Part shown: one piece after another, positions 1 through 6,692 of the stretch
Position numbering within the stretch: position 1 is the stretch's first letter
Layout: every line of letters begins with the position of its first letter
Assembly (NCBI GenBank): GCA_041476585.1
Contig: JBGOTT010000160.1
Span: forward strand, 1-8,896
Source of the DNA: JADGRQ01 sp041476585
GTDB taxonomy: Bacteria > Pseudomonadota > Gammaproteobacteria > Burkholderiales > SG8-39
Direction: 5' to 3'
Length of the DNA: 8,896 bases
The notes under the pieces: generated by a model
The model's input: only the letters and a program-made list of their open reading frames with translations
The model's database searches: none
What the model was told of the DNA's origin: nothing
Made by a program: the position numbers and the translations under genes

Positions 1-1398
1 GATTCCGCCTATGTGGTGGCGAGCATGCGCATCATGACGCGCATGGGCCGCGCCGTGATCGAGCAGCTGGGTGCGGACGGCGATTACGTGCCGTGCGTGC
101 ATTCGGTCGGGGCGCCGCTTGCGCCGGGACAGAAAGACGTGCGCTGGCCCTGCAACAAGGACGACAAGTGGATCGTTCACTTCCCTGAAACGCGCGAGAT
201 CTGGTCGTTCGGATCCGGCTACGGCGGCAACGCGCTGCTCGGAAAAAAATGCCTCGCGCTGCGCATCGCGAGCGTGATGGCGCGGGATCAAGGCTGGCTC
301 GCCGAACACATGCTGATTCTCGGCGTGGAGGCCCCGGACGGACAGAAGACCTACATTTCGGCCGGATTCCCGAGCGCCTGCGGCAAGACAAACCTCGCCA
401 TGGTCATCCCGCCGGTCGCACTCAAAGGCTGGAAGGTGACCACGATCGGCGAAGACATTGCGTGGCTCAAGCCCGGCGCGGACGGGCGCTTCCGCGCGAT
501 CAATCCCGAAGCCGGTTTCTTCGGCGTTGCCCCGGGAACTTCGGTGGCGACCAATCCCAACGCGATGAAGATGCTGCACGCCAATACCATCTTCACCAAT
601 GTCGCGCTGACCCCCGAAGGTGATGTCTGGTGGGAGGGAATGACCGATACTCCTCCGGCGCACCTCATCGACTGGCAGGGCAAGGATTGGACGCCCGAGG
701 AAGGCAAGAAATCGGGGCGTCTTGCCGCACACCCCAACTCGCGTTTTACCGTACCTGCTGCGCAGTGCCCGTCGATCGATCCTGTCTGGGAGGATCCCGC
801 GGGGGTGCCGATCAGCGCGTTTCTTTTCGGCGGCCGGCGCGCCACGACTGTCCCGCTGGTGGTTGAGGCGCCGAGCTGGGAAGACGGGGTATACATGGCC
901 GCGACCCTCGGCTCCGAAACCACCGCGGCGATCACCGGCAAGGTCGGTGTCGTGCGCCGCGACCCGATGGCAATGCTCGCCTTCTGCGGTTACAACATGG
1001 GCGATTATTTCGGTCACTGGCTCAGGATGGGCCGGGCAGTGGCCCGTCCGCCGCGCCTGTTCCGGGTGAACTGGTTCAGGCGTGGCGCCAACGGGAAATT
1101 CATCTGGCCGGGATTTGGCGAGAACATGCGTGTATTGAAATGGGCGGTAGAGCGCTGCCAGGGGAAGGCGGGCGCGGTCGAAACCCCGCTCGGCCTGATG
1201 CCGCGCTGGGAAGACCTGGCCTGGACCGGTCTCGAGGAGTTCTCGCGCGAGCAGTTCATCGAACTTACCCGCGTGGACGGTGCCGCCTGGCGCGACGAAC
1301 TTGCCTCGCACGATGAGCTGTTTGGCAAGCTTGGCGACCACCTGCCTGCCGCGTTGGAGCAGCGCCGCGCTGTGTTGCATGCCCAGCTAGGCGTGTGA
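1..1398 (+). CDS. pckG: Phosphoenolpyruvate carboxykinase (GTP), 5'-truncated by the window edge
   Basis: The enzyme converts oxaloacetate and GTP to phosphoenolpyruvate, CO2 and GDP in the cytosol, the entry step of gluconeogenesis. The frame is open from base 1 (DSAYVVASMRIMTRMG) to TGA at 1396-1398, giving 465 visible residues; the family is usually about 600-620, so roughly the first 130-150 are missing. Motifs, in order: substrate and metal loop GYGGNALLGKKC (about nt 217-252), EHMLILG with the metal-ligand His, the P-loop GFPSACGKTN with the signature catalytic Cys (about nt 364-393), the kinase-2 type IGEDIAW with its metal Asp, FFGVAPGTS, FGGRRATTVPLV, and the C-terminal nucleotide pocket FIWPGFGENMRVLKW. 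These mark the GTP-dependent family, not the ATP-dependent PckA type. No key residue appears lost. The stop overlaps the next gene's start (GTGA), so the two are probably co-translated. Promoter and start lie outside the window. Confidence 0.96.
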   Translation, partial: DSAYVVASMRIMTRMGRAVIEQLGADGDYVPCVHSVGAPLAPGQKDVRWPCNKDDKWIVHFPETREIWSFGSGYGGNALLGKKCLALRIASVMARDQGWLAEHMLILGVEAPDGQKTYISAGFPSACGKTNLAMVIPPVALKGWKVTTIGEDIAWLKPGADGRFRAINPEAGFFGVAPGTSVATNPNAMKMLHANTIFTNVALTPEGDVWWEGMTDTPPAHLIDWQGKDWTPEEGKKSGRLAAHPNSRFTVPAAQCPSIDPVWEDPAGVPISAFLFGGRRATTVPLVVEAPSWEDGVYMAATLGSETTAAITGKVGVVRRDPMAMLAFCGYNMGDYFGHWLRMGRAVARPPRLFRVNWFRRGANGKFIWPGFGENMRVLKWAVERCQGKAGAVETPLGLMPRWEDLAWTGLEEFSREQFIELTRVDGAAWRDELASHDELFGKLGDHLPAALEQRRAVLHAQLGV

Positions 1399-2738
1399 GC
1401 AAGGTTTTTCACCGCAATCCGCTCAATGACTACCCGGTCGCGGTTCGCGGCGACGGGGCCTACCTGATCGATGCGCAGGGCAAGCGCTACCTCGATGCCT
1501 CGGGCGGCGCAGCGGTGTCCTGTCTGGGGCACTCCGACCGCGCGGTGGTAGAAGCCATCAAGCAACAGCTCGACCGCCTGCCGTTTGCGCATACCTCGTT
1601 TTTCACCAACGAGCCGATGGAGGCGCTGGCCGAAGCGCTGATCCGTCACTCACCGACGGCGTTTGATCGCGTTTATTTCGTTTCAGGTGGCTCGGAAGCC
1701 GTCGAAGCCGCGTTGAAGCTCGCCCGCCAGTACTTTGTCGAAAAAGGTGAGCCGCAGCGCGAGCACATCATTTCGCGGCGAGGCAGCTATCACGGCAACA
1801 CTCTGGGAGCGCTCGCCGTCGGGGGCAATGCCTGGCGCCGCAAGCAATTTGAGCCCTTGCTGATCGACGTGTCGCATGTCTCGCCGTGCTATGCATATCG
1901 TGGCAAACATGCCGGCGAGACCGATGATGCCTACGCCACACGCCTCGCCGCCGAACTCGAAGCGGAGATCCTGCGGCTGGGCGGCAACAAGGTGATCGCC
2001 TTCGTCGCCGAGACGGTGGTGGGCGCCACGCTCGGCGCGGTCGAGCCGGTCCCCGGGTATTTCAAGCACGTGCGCGCGATCTGCGACAAGTACGGTGTGC
2101 TGCTTATCCTCGACGAGGTGATGTGCGGTATGGGTCGCTGCGGCGCGATCTTTACGTTCGAGCAGGAAGGCGTGGTGCCGGACCTTGTCTGCATCGCGAA
2201 AGGCCTGGGCGCCGGTTACCAGCCGATCGGCGCGGTGATCGCCTCGAAGAAGGTCTACGAGGCCATCGTGTCCGGCACCGGTTTCTTCCAGCATGGCCAT
2301 ACGTATCTCGGCCACGCGGCAGCCTGCGCCGGCGCCCTCGCAGTACAGAAACGTCTCAACGAGGACGGCCTGCTCGCCCGCGTGACTCCGTTGGGCGAGT
2401 TGCTGGACAAGAAGCTGCGCACCGCGTTCGGCCGGCATCCCCACGTCGGCGACATCCGCGGACGGGGGCTGTTCCGGGCGCTCGAGTTGGTCGAGGACCG
2501 CGCGACGAAGAAACCCTTCGATCCAGAGAAGAAGGTGAACGCGCGGCTGAAGAAGGAAGCCCTCAAGGCCGGCCTCATGTGCTACCCGATGGGCGGCACC
2601 GTCGATGGCGTGCATGGGGACCACGTGCTGTTCGCCCCGCCATTCATTGTCGAGGAAGTGCAACTCGACGAACTGGTGACGAAGTTTTCCGCTGCCTTGG
2701 CGGCGACCCTCGGCGTGCCCGCGGAGCTTGCCGCGTAG
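1395..2738 (+). CDS. Class III PLP-dependent aminotransferase (aspartate aminotransferase family)
   Basis: A 447-residue aminotransferase of fold type I, class III, the group that includes omega-amino acid:pyruvate, ornithine and diaminopelargonate aminotransferases. Visible features: N-terminal YLIDAQGKRYLDASGG (residues 23-38), the phosphate-binding VSGGSEAVEAALKLA (97-111), aromatic SYHG (131-134), AET (205-207), ILDEVMCGMGR (238-248) with Asp240 expected to hold the pyridine nitrogen, CIAKGLGAGYQP (266-277) with Lys269 as the Schiff-base lysine, and HTYLGHA (302-308). Length and motifs look complete. The GTG start at 1395 overlaps the pckG stop by 4 bp and no strong Shine-Dalgarno precedes it, so translation is probably coupled to pckG. 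The amino donor cannot be read from sequence. An omega-amino acid:pyruvate role would feed the same central metabolites that PEP carboxykinase draws on, but this is inference. It ends 7 bp before the convergent transporter gene. Confidence 0.9.
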   Translation: MSKVFHRNPLNDYPVAVRGDGAYLIDAQGKRYLDASGGAAVSCLGHSDRAVVEAIKQQLDRLPFAHTSFFTNEPMEALAEALIRHSPTAFDRVYFVSGGSEAVEAALKLARQYFVEKGEPQREHIISRRGSYHGNTLGALAVGGNAWRRKQFEPLLIDVSHVSPCYAYRGKHAGETDDAYATRLAAELEAEILRLGGNKVIAFVAETVVGATLGAVEPVPGYFKHVRAICDKYGVLLILDEVMCGMGRCGAIFTFEQEGVVPDLVCIAKGLGAGYQPIGAVIASKKVYEAIVSGTGFFQHGHTYLGHAAACAGALAVQKRLNEDGLLARVTPLGELLDKKLRTAFGRHPHVGDIRGRGLFRALELVEDRATKKPFDPEKKVNARLKKEALKAGLMCYPMGGTVDGVHGDHVLFAPPFIVEEVQLDELVTKFSAALAATLGVPAELAA

Positions 2739-2745
2739 AGAAGTC

Positions 2746-3930
2746 TCAGGCGCGCTCGCGCACCAGCAGCGCCGCAAGTGCGGCTGCCGTGAATGCTGCC
2801 GCGGCCGCCGCGCCGAACGCGGTCGCCACGCCGCCGATCTCGAGCAGCGCGCCGCCGCCCGCGATACCCAGACTGACCCCGGAGAGCAGACTGGTCGAGG
2901 CCCAAGTGAAGGCTTCGGTCGAATGCTCTTCGCGCGCAGTCTTTGCCACCAGCATGGACTGCATGATGAGCGGGGGCGACATCGCGACACCGGCCAGCAC
3001 GCAGGCGAGCGAAAATCCCAGTAGCTGCTCGACCAGCGCGAGCAGCGCGGCGCCCGCGCCGAATAGAACGAGCGCGACGGCAAACTGTCGCGTCAGCGAG
3101 CGGCGCCACGTTCGTGAGCCGTACACCAGCGCTCCGCTGACGCTGCCGACGCTGATCAGGCCGAGCATCATGCCGGCGAGCGCCGGCTGGCCGCGAACGC
3201 CGGCGTAACCGGTAACCGCAATCTCGATCAGCCCGAATGCGGCGCTGTAGCACAACACCACGGTCAGCAGGCTGACGAACCCGGGTGTTGCGAGCGGGCC
3301 GAACAAGCTCGTCTGTGCGCGCGGCTCGATCCGCCACTCGCGCAGCGCCGGCGCACGCAGGAATAACAGCGTGCCGATCGCCGCGCACAGCGCCGCGAAT
3401 ACCACGGCGGCGAGAGGCGCAACGAGCGCGACGAAGAGCGCGACGATGAGGGGACCAACGATGAAGATCGTTTCGATCAGCACCGACTCGAGAGAATATG
3501 CGGTCTGGATCTGCTCGTCGTCGGTGAGCAGGCGTTTGAAGAGCGTACGCATGCACACGGTGATCGGTGGAAAGCTCGCCCCGGCGGCGAGTCCCGCAAG
3601 CAGGACCATCCAGTAAGGAGTTGCCATCAGGGTCGCCGCGGCGAGCGCGAGCATCGCGCTCGGATACACCATCACCGATGCAATCAGTACGCGTCGCGGG
3701 CCGTTGCGGTCGATGTGGCGTCCCAGCAGAGGCGCCAGTGCGGCAAGACCTGCCATGTATCCGGCGGTGGCGATGCCCGATCGCGCAAAGGAGCCGCTCG
3801 CAGCCTGGGTCATCAGCATGATCGCGAGACCCGCCACGCCGATCGGCAGCCGACCGATGATCGACGCGAACACGAGCGTGCGCAGCTCGTTCCGGGCGAG
3901 AAGGGTGCGGTAACGTGCGAGGGAGATCAC
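2746..3930 (-). CDS. MFS transporter, unknown substrate
   Basis: A 394-residue, very hydrophobic protein of typical Major Facilitator Superfamily length, probably with 12 inner-membrane helices. A charged loop after the second helix, GRHIDRNGPRR (residues 70-80), matches MFS motif A (G-x3-D-R-x-G-R-R). A more polar central stretch (about 135-150, FKRLLTDDEQIQTAYS, and about 200-212) separates blocks of helices. The last third is glycine- and alanine-rich (LLSGVSLGIAGGGALLEIGG). The start is GTG at 3930-3928: an in-frame TGA at 3960-3958 leaves no other usual start upstream. No good Shine-Dalgarno is seen, so the start is less certain than the gene. It is divergent from mnmG and convergent with the aminotransferase. 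No binding motif shows the cargo; drug or metabolite efflux is possible. Adjacency to the aminotransferase is not evidence of shared function, because the strands are opposite. Confidence 0.86.
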   Translation of the reverse strand: MISLARYRTLLARNELRTLVFASIIGRLPIGVAGLAIMLMTQAASGSFARSGIATAGYMAGLAALAPLLGRHIDRNGPRRVLIASVMVYPSAMLALAAATLMATPYWMVLLAGLAAGASFPPITVCMRTLFKRLLTDDEQIQTAYSLESVLIETIFIVGPLIVALFVALVAPLAAVVFAALCAAIGTLLFLRAPALREWRIEPRAQTSLFGPLATPGFVSLLTVVLCYSAAFGLIEIAVTGYAGVRGQPALAGMMLGLISVGSVSGALVYGSRTWRRSLTRQFAVALVLFGAGAALLALVEQLLGFSLACVLAGVAMSPPLIMQSMLVAKTAREEHSTEAFTWASTSLLSGVSLGIAGGGALLEIGGVATAFGAAAAAAFTAAALAALLVRERA

Positions 3931-3993
3931 GGGTGGCGCAAGAGGCTGCGGATTGTCTCACAACGGCTCCGTTCACCATGAAAAGACGGTTAT

Positions 3994-4009
3994 ATTGCAT
4001 TGCAGCAAT
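3994..4009. repeat. Small dyad with a direct repeat in the AT-rich block (ATTGC ATTGC A GCAAT)
   Basis: ATTGC occurs twice in tandem (3994-3998 and 3999-4003), then a single A, then the inverted GCAAT (4005-4009). The inner unit is a perfect 5+1+5 palindrome. It abuts the possible minus-strand -10 (3989-3994) of the MFS gene, so it could be a regulator half-site cluster. The arms are short and AT-leaning, so chance is a real alternative. Confidence 0.35.
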
Positions 4010-4066
4010 TATTTTTCTTCTTAAATAACAAATAGATAAGTTGCTTCACATCAATGCAGACGGGTA

Positions 4067-4082
4067 TGTTTCACGTGAAACG
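4067..4082. promoter_or_regulatory. parS: parS site 1 (ParB-binding centromere site)
   Basis: TGTTTCACGTGAAACG matches the widely conserved bacterial parS consensus TGTTTCACGTGAAACA at 15 of 16 positions and contains a perfect 14-bp palindrome (4068-4081). ParB binds such sites, then uses CTP to load and spread on DNA, and ParA moves the complex. The matching parA and parB genes lie downstream in the same window. The site is in the non-coding region upstream of mnmG. Confidence 0.93.
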
Positions 4083-4103
4083 ATGCGGAGCGCCGGGGAG
4101 CTG

Positions 4104-4119
4104 TGTTCCACGTGAAACC
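4104..4119. promoter_or_regulatory. parS: parS site 2 (slightly degenerate)
   Basis: TGTTCCACGTGAAACC differs from the 16-bp parS consensus at two positions; the CACGTG core and right arm GAAAC are intact. Its centre lies 37 bp from the centre of site 1, about 3.5 helical turns, so the two sites face roughly opposite sides of the helix. It overlaps the -35 element of the candidate mnmG promoter. Confidence 0.85.
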
Positions 4120-4140
4120 GTGGCTCGAATCACGTATCAT
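4112..4140 (+). promoter_or_regulatory. Candidate sigma-70 promoter of mnmG, overlapping parS site 2
   Basis: A -10-like TATCAT (4135-4140, 5 of 6 to consensus) stands 17 bp after GTGAAA (4112-4117, 4 of 6 to TTGACA). Transcription would begin near 4147 and give a leader of about 16 nt with the AGGA ribosome site. The -35 hexamer lies in the right half of parS site 2, so bound ParB could block RNA polymerase. An alternative is TTGCTT (4041-4046) with TATGTT (4065-4070), which is weaker. Confidence 0.42.
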
Positions 4141-4151
4141 TGCGCCTCCTC

Positions 4152-4155
4152 AGGA
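4152..4155 (+). promoter_or_regulatory. Ribosome-binding site that decides the mnmG start
   Basis: AGGA ends 7 nt before the GTG at 4163. This spacing is standard and supports 4163 over the in-frame GTG at 4103, which lies beside parS site 2 and has no comparable site at good distance. Confidence 0.6.
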
Positions 4156-4162
4156 TCGACTT

Positions 4163-6067
4163 GTGCTTTTCCCGACCGAATTCGACGTCATCGTGGTTGG
4201 CGGCGGCCACGCTGGCAGCGAGGCCGCCCTCGCGAGTGCACGGGTCGGTGCTCGGACGCTGTTGCTCACACACCGCATCGAGACGCTCGGCCAGATGTCG
4301 TGCAACCCTTCGATCGGTGGGATCGGCAAAGGACACCTGGTCAAGGAGATCGACGCGCTTGGCGGCGCGATGGCCCTCGCCACCGACGAAGCAGGGATCC
4401 AGTTCCGCATTCTCAACTCCTCCAAGGGACCGGCAGTGCAGGCCACACGCGCCCAGGCCGACCGGTCGCTTTACCGCCGGGCGATTCGCGGTCGTGTCGA
4501 GAACCATCCAAACCTGACCTTGTTCCAGCAGGCGGTGGACGACATCCTCTTGGAGGGCGATCGGGTCGCCGGCGTGGTCACCCAGATCGGAATCCGCTTT
4601 CGCAGTCGCGCAGTTGTGCTGACCACCGGCACTTTTCTCGCCGGATTGGTCCACGTCGGGCTCAACCAATACACGGCTGGCCGTGCCGGCGATCCTGCGG
4701 CGGTCACCCTTGCGCATCGCCTGCGCGAGATGAAACTGCCGGTGGGGCGGCTGAAGACGGGCACGCCGCCGCGGATCGACGGGCGCAGCATCGATTTTTC
4801 GGTCATGGCGCCTCAAGCGGGAGATGATCCGGCACCGGTCTTCTCATTCATTGGAAGCCGGGACATGCATCCGGCGCAGGTGCCGTGCTGGGTGACTCAT
4901 ACCAACGAGAAGACACACGAGGTGATTCGCCACGGCCTGGATCGTTCACCGATGTTTACCGGTGTGATCAAGGGCATCGGACCGCGCTACTGTCCGTCAA
5001 TAGAGGACAAGATTCATCGCTTTTCCGGCAAATTGAGCCATCAGATTTTTCTCGAGCCCGAGGGGTTGACGACCAACGAGTACTACCCGAACGGAATTTC
5101 GACGAGTCTGCCGTTCGACGTTCAACTCGACTTGGTCCATTCGATCAAGGGACTCGAAAAGGCGCACATTCTGCGACCCGGCTACGCGATCGAGTACGAC
5201 TACTTCGACCCTCGCAACCTGAAGTCCTCGCTTGAGACGAAGTCGATTAGCGGACTTTACTTCGCCGGCCAGATCAATGGCACGACCGGCTACGAGGAGG
5301 CTGCCGCTCAGGGTTTGCTTTCCGGCTTGAACGCCGCGCTCGCCGCGCGGGGAAGTGAGCCATGGTGCCCTCGGCGGGATGAAGCTTACTTGGGCGTCCT
5401 GGTCGACGATCTGATCACTCGCGGCGTATCCGAGCCCTACCGGATGTTCACCAGCCGCGCCGAGTTCCGGTTGATGCTGCGCGAGGACAATGCGGATTTG
5501 CGCCTCTGCGAAACCGGCCGCCGCCTCGGCCTCGTGGATGATCACCGTTGGGCGGCGTTCGAATTCAAGCGCGAGGCCATCGCTCGAGAGCAGGAGCGCC
5601 TCAGGTCTACCTGGGTTAACCCCCACCTGCTGCCCGCCGAGGATGCCGAGCGAATCCTCGGCAAGCAGCTCGAACGTGAGCACTCGCTTCTCGATCTGCT
5701 TCGACGGCCAAACGTCTCCTACGCGAGTCTGATGACCCTGCCCGGGGTTGGTTCTGGCGCCGGGGGTGACGAACTCGGCGAGCAGATCGCGCGCCAGGTC
5801 GAGACCCAGGCCAAATACGCCGGCTATATCGAGCGTCAGAAAGAAGAGGTCGCGCGACACGAGGCGCAAGAGTCGTTGCGCGTTCCGGGGAACCTCGATT
5901 ACCGGATGGTGCGCGGGCTTTCGGTGGAGGTGCAGGAGAAGTTTGAGCGGATCCGGCCGGAGACGCTGGGGCAGGCTGCGCGCATTTCGGGGGTGACACC
6001 TGCCGCGATTTCGCTGTTGCTGGTGCATCTGCGCCGGGGACCGATACAGGCCAAGAACGCGGCATGA
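4163..6067 (+). CDS. mnmG: tRNA uridine-5-carboxymethylaminomethyl modification enzyme MnmG (GidA)
   Basis: A 634-residue FAD protein that with MnmE (not in this window) installs the carboxymethylaminomethyl group at C5 of wobble uridine 34, using methylenetetrahydrofolate, NADH and glycine. It begins MLFPTEFDVIVVGGGHAG, with the FAD dinucleotide fold GGGHAG at residues 13-18. Then come GQMSCNPSIGGIGKGH with one catalytic Cys, QVPCWVTHTNEKTH with the second conserved Cys, the family signatures GPRYCPSIEDK and FAGQINGTTGYEEAAAQG, and a C-terminal LGQAARISGVTPAAIS, part of the region that contacts MnmE and tRNA. Length matches the family (E. coli 629). The GTG start at 4163 is chosen by the AGGA site and by homology of the N-terminus. 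An in-frame GTG at 4103 would add 20 residues (MFHVKP...) that only translate parS. The stop overlaps rsmG (ATGA). Confidence 0.97.
   Translation: MLFPTEFDVIVVGGGHAGSEAALASARVGARTLLLTHRIETLGQMSCNPSIGGIGKGHLVKEIDALGGAMALATDEAGIQFRILNSSKGPAVQATRAQADRSLYRRAIRGRVENHPNLTLFQQAVDDILLEGDRVAGVVTQIGIRFRSRAVVLTTGTFLAGLVHVGLNQYTAGRAGDPAAVTLAHRLREMKLPVGRLKTGTPPRIDGRSIDFSVMAPQAGDDPAPVFSFIGSRDMHPAQVPCWVTHTNEKTHEVIRHGLDRSPMFTGVIKGIGPRYCPSIEDKIHRFSGKLSHQIFLEPEGLTTNEYYPNGISTSLPFDVQLDLVHSIKGLEKAHILRPGYAIEYDYFDPRNLKSSLETKSISGLYFAGQINGTTGYEEAAAQGLLSGLNAALAARGSEPWCPRRDEAYLGVLVDDLITRGVSEPYRMFTSRAEFRLMLREDNADLRLCETGRRLGLVDDHRWAAFEFKREAIAREQERLRSTWVNPHLLPAEDAERILGKQLEREHSLLDLLRRPNVSYASLMTLPGVGSGAGGDELGEQIARQVETQAKYAGYIERQKEEVARHEAQESLRVPGNLDYRMVRGLSVEVQEKFERIRPETLGQAARISGVTPAAISLLLVHLRRGPIQAKNAA
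5636..5662 (+). repeat. Perfect 9-bp inverted repeat inside mnmG
   Basis: GCCGAGGAT (5636-5644) and ATCCTCGGC (5654-5662) are exact reverse complements around a 9-nt loop, GCCGAGCGA. The loop repeats GCCGAG, so the right arm could pair with either copy. It lies in the coding part for the variable linker after residue 490. No T-run follows, so it is not a standard terminator. It may be chance in GC-rich sequence. Confidence 0.5.
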
Positions 6068-6690
6068 CCCCCGCAGCATTGCTCGCGCGCGGGCTTGCAG
6101 AACTGCACATTGCGCTGCCCGCGGGCGCGGAGGCAAAGCTGCTTGCGTATCTCAAACTTCTTTTGAAGTGGAACCAAATCTACAACCTGACCGCGATCCG
6201 CGAAGCGCAGAAGATGGTCAGCCATCATCTGCTCGATTCGCTGGCGGTGGCGCGACATCTCGCGCAAGGGGCGATCGCCGACGTCGGCTCCGGCGCTGGA
6301 CTACCTGGTATTCCGCTCGCAATTGCGCAGCCCGAGCGCGCGATCAGCCTGAATGACGCGAACCACAAGAAGGCGACCTTTCTGAAGCAGGCGGTGATCG
6401 AGCTCGGCCTGAAGAAAGTGACGGTCGTGAATGCGCGCGCGGAGGAGTGGCGGCCCGAGCCGTTGCTCGATTGCGTGATATCGCGCGCGTTCGCCGAGCT
6501 CGCCGATTTTCTTTCGACGGCGAGGCATCTCGCGCCACCCGGCGCGCAGTTTGCGGCGATGAAGGGCGTTTATCCGCACGACGAGCTTGGGCGACTGCCG
6601 GCCGGGTTCCGTTGTGAGAAGGTCGTGGCGCTCGAGGTGCCGTTCGTCGAGGGCGCCCGCCACCTGGTGCTGTGCCGCAGGGAGGCATGA
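6064..6690 (+). CDS. rsmG: 16S rRNA (guanine-527-N7) methyltransferase RsmG (GidB)
   Basis: A 208-residue class I SAM-dependent methyltransferase that makes m7G527 in 16S rRNA, near the decoding centre; loss of this mark gives low-level streptomycin resistance in several bacteria. Visible: KWNQIYNLTAIRE (residues 35-47) and HHLLDSLA (54-61), both typical of the family, the SAM-binding IADVGSGAGLPGIPLAI (71-87), an acidic Asp98 at the end of the second strand (LNDANHKK), ARAEEW (124-129), ISRAF (139-143) and MKG (166-168). Length is normal for the family (E. coli 207). The ATG at 6064 overlaps the mnmG stop by 4 bp and lacks a strong Shine-Dalgarno, so re-initiation after mnmG is likely. It ends at the parA start region. 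Confidence 0.96.
   Translation: MTPAALLARGLAELHIALPAGAEAKLLAYLKLLLKWNQIYNLTAIREAQKMVSHHLLDSLAVARHLAQGAIADVGSGAGLPGIPLAIAQPERAISLNDANHKKATFLKQAVIELGLKKVTVVNARAEEWRPEPLLDCVISRAFAELADFLSTARHLAPPGAQFAAMKGVYPHDELGRLPAGFRCEKVVALEVPFVEGARHLVLCRREA
6679..6685 (+). promoter_or_regulatory. Ribosome-binding site that decides the parA start
   Basis: AGGGAGG is a near-ideal Shine-Dalgarno at the end of rsmG. It is 7 nt before GTG 6693 but only 1 nt before ATG 6687, so spacing favours the GTG start even though ATG gives the familiar ATGA overlap. Confidence 0.65.
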
Positions 6691-6692
6691 GC

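Larger units (their letters stand above)
3931..4162. other. Divergent intergenic region with AT-rich block, between MFS gene and mnmG
   Basis: These 232 bp separate the divergent MFS and mnmG starts. Positions 3981-4060 hold about 23 G or C in 80 bases (about 29%), in sharp contrast to the GC-rich genes on both sides. The block contains runs such as ATTTTTCTTCTTAAATAACA. Next to it are two parS-like palindromes and a candidate mnmG promoter. A TATAAC (minus strand, 3989-3994) could be a -10 for the transporter gene, but no convincing -35 stands at the right distance. I looked for DnaA boxes (TTATNCACA) on both strands and found none, so there is no direct support for an origin here despite the origin-type gene neighbourhood. 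Confidence 0.8.

Noticed and set aside
2771..2784. Intrinsic terminator between the convergent genes
   Set aside because: The hairpin is short (5 bp stem, AAGT loop), lies within the MFS coding region, and has no T-run on either strand.
1683..3083. Long antisense frame (466 codons) opposite the aminotransferase and the end of the MFS gene
   Set aside because: It is Arg/His/Ala-rich low-complexity protein with no recognisable motif, opposite a gene with clear motifs; typical shadow in GC-rich DNA.
2582..4000. Long minus-strand frame (472 codons) overlapping the MFS gene in another frame
   Set aside because: Arg-rich with no membrane helices or domain; the overlapping frame has clear MFS character. 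I also considered a frameshifted transporter start from ATG at about 3979, but nothing in that frame resembles an MFS N-terminus.
3931..4162. Functional oriC in the AT-rich gap
   Set aside because: No TTATNCACA box on either strand; the best partial match is 6 of 9 (4042-4050). Only gene context and AT content hint at an origin, so it is not annotated.
4997..6136. Antisense frame of 379 codons across mnmG
   Set aside because: Shadow of a highly conserved gene; no family features and no start signal.
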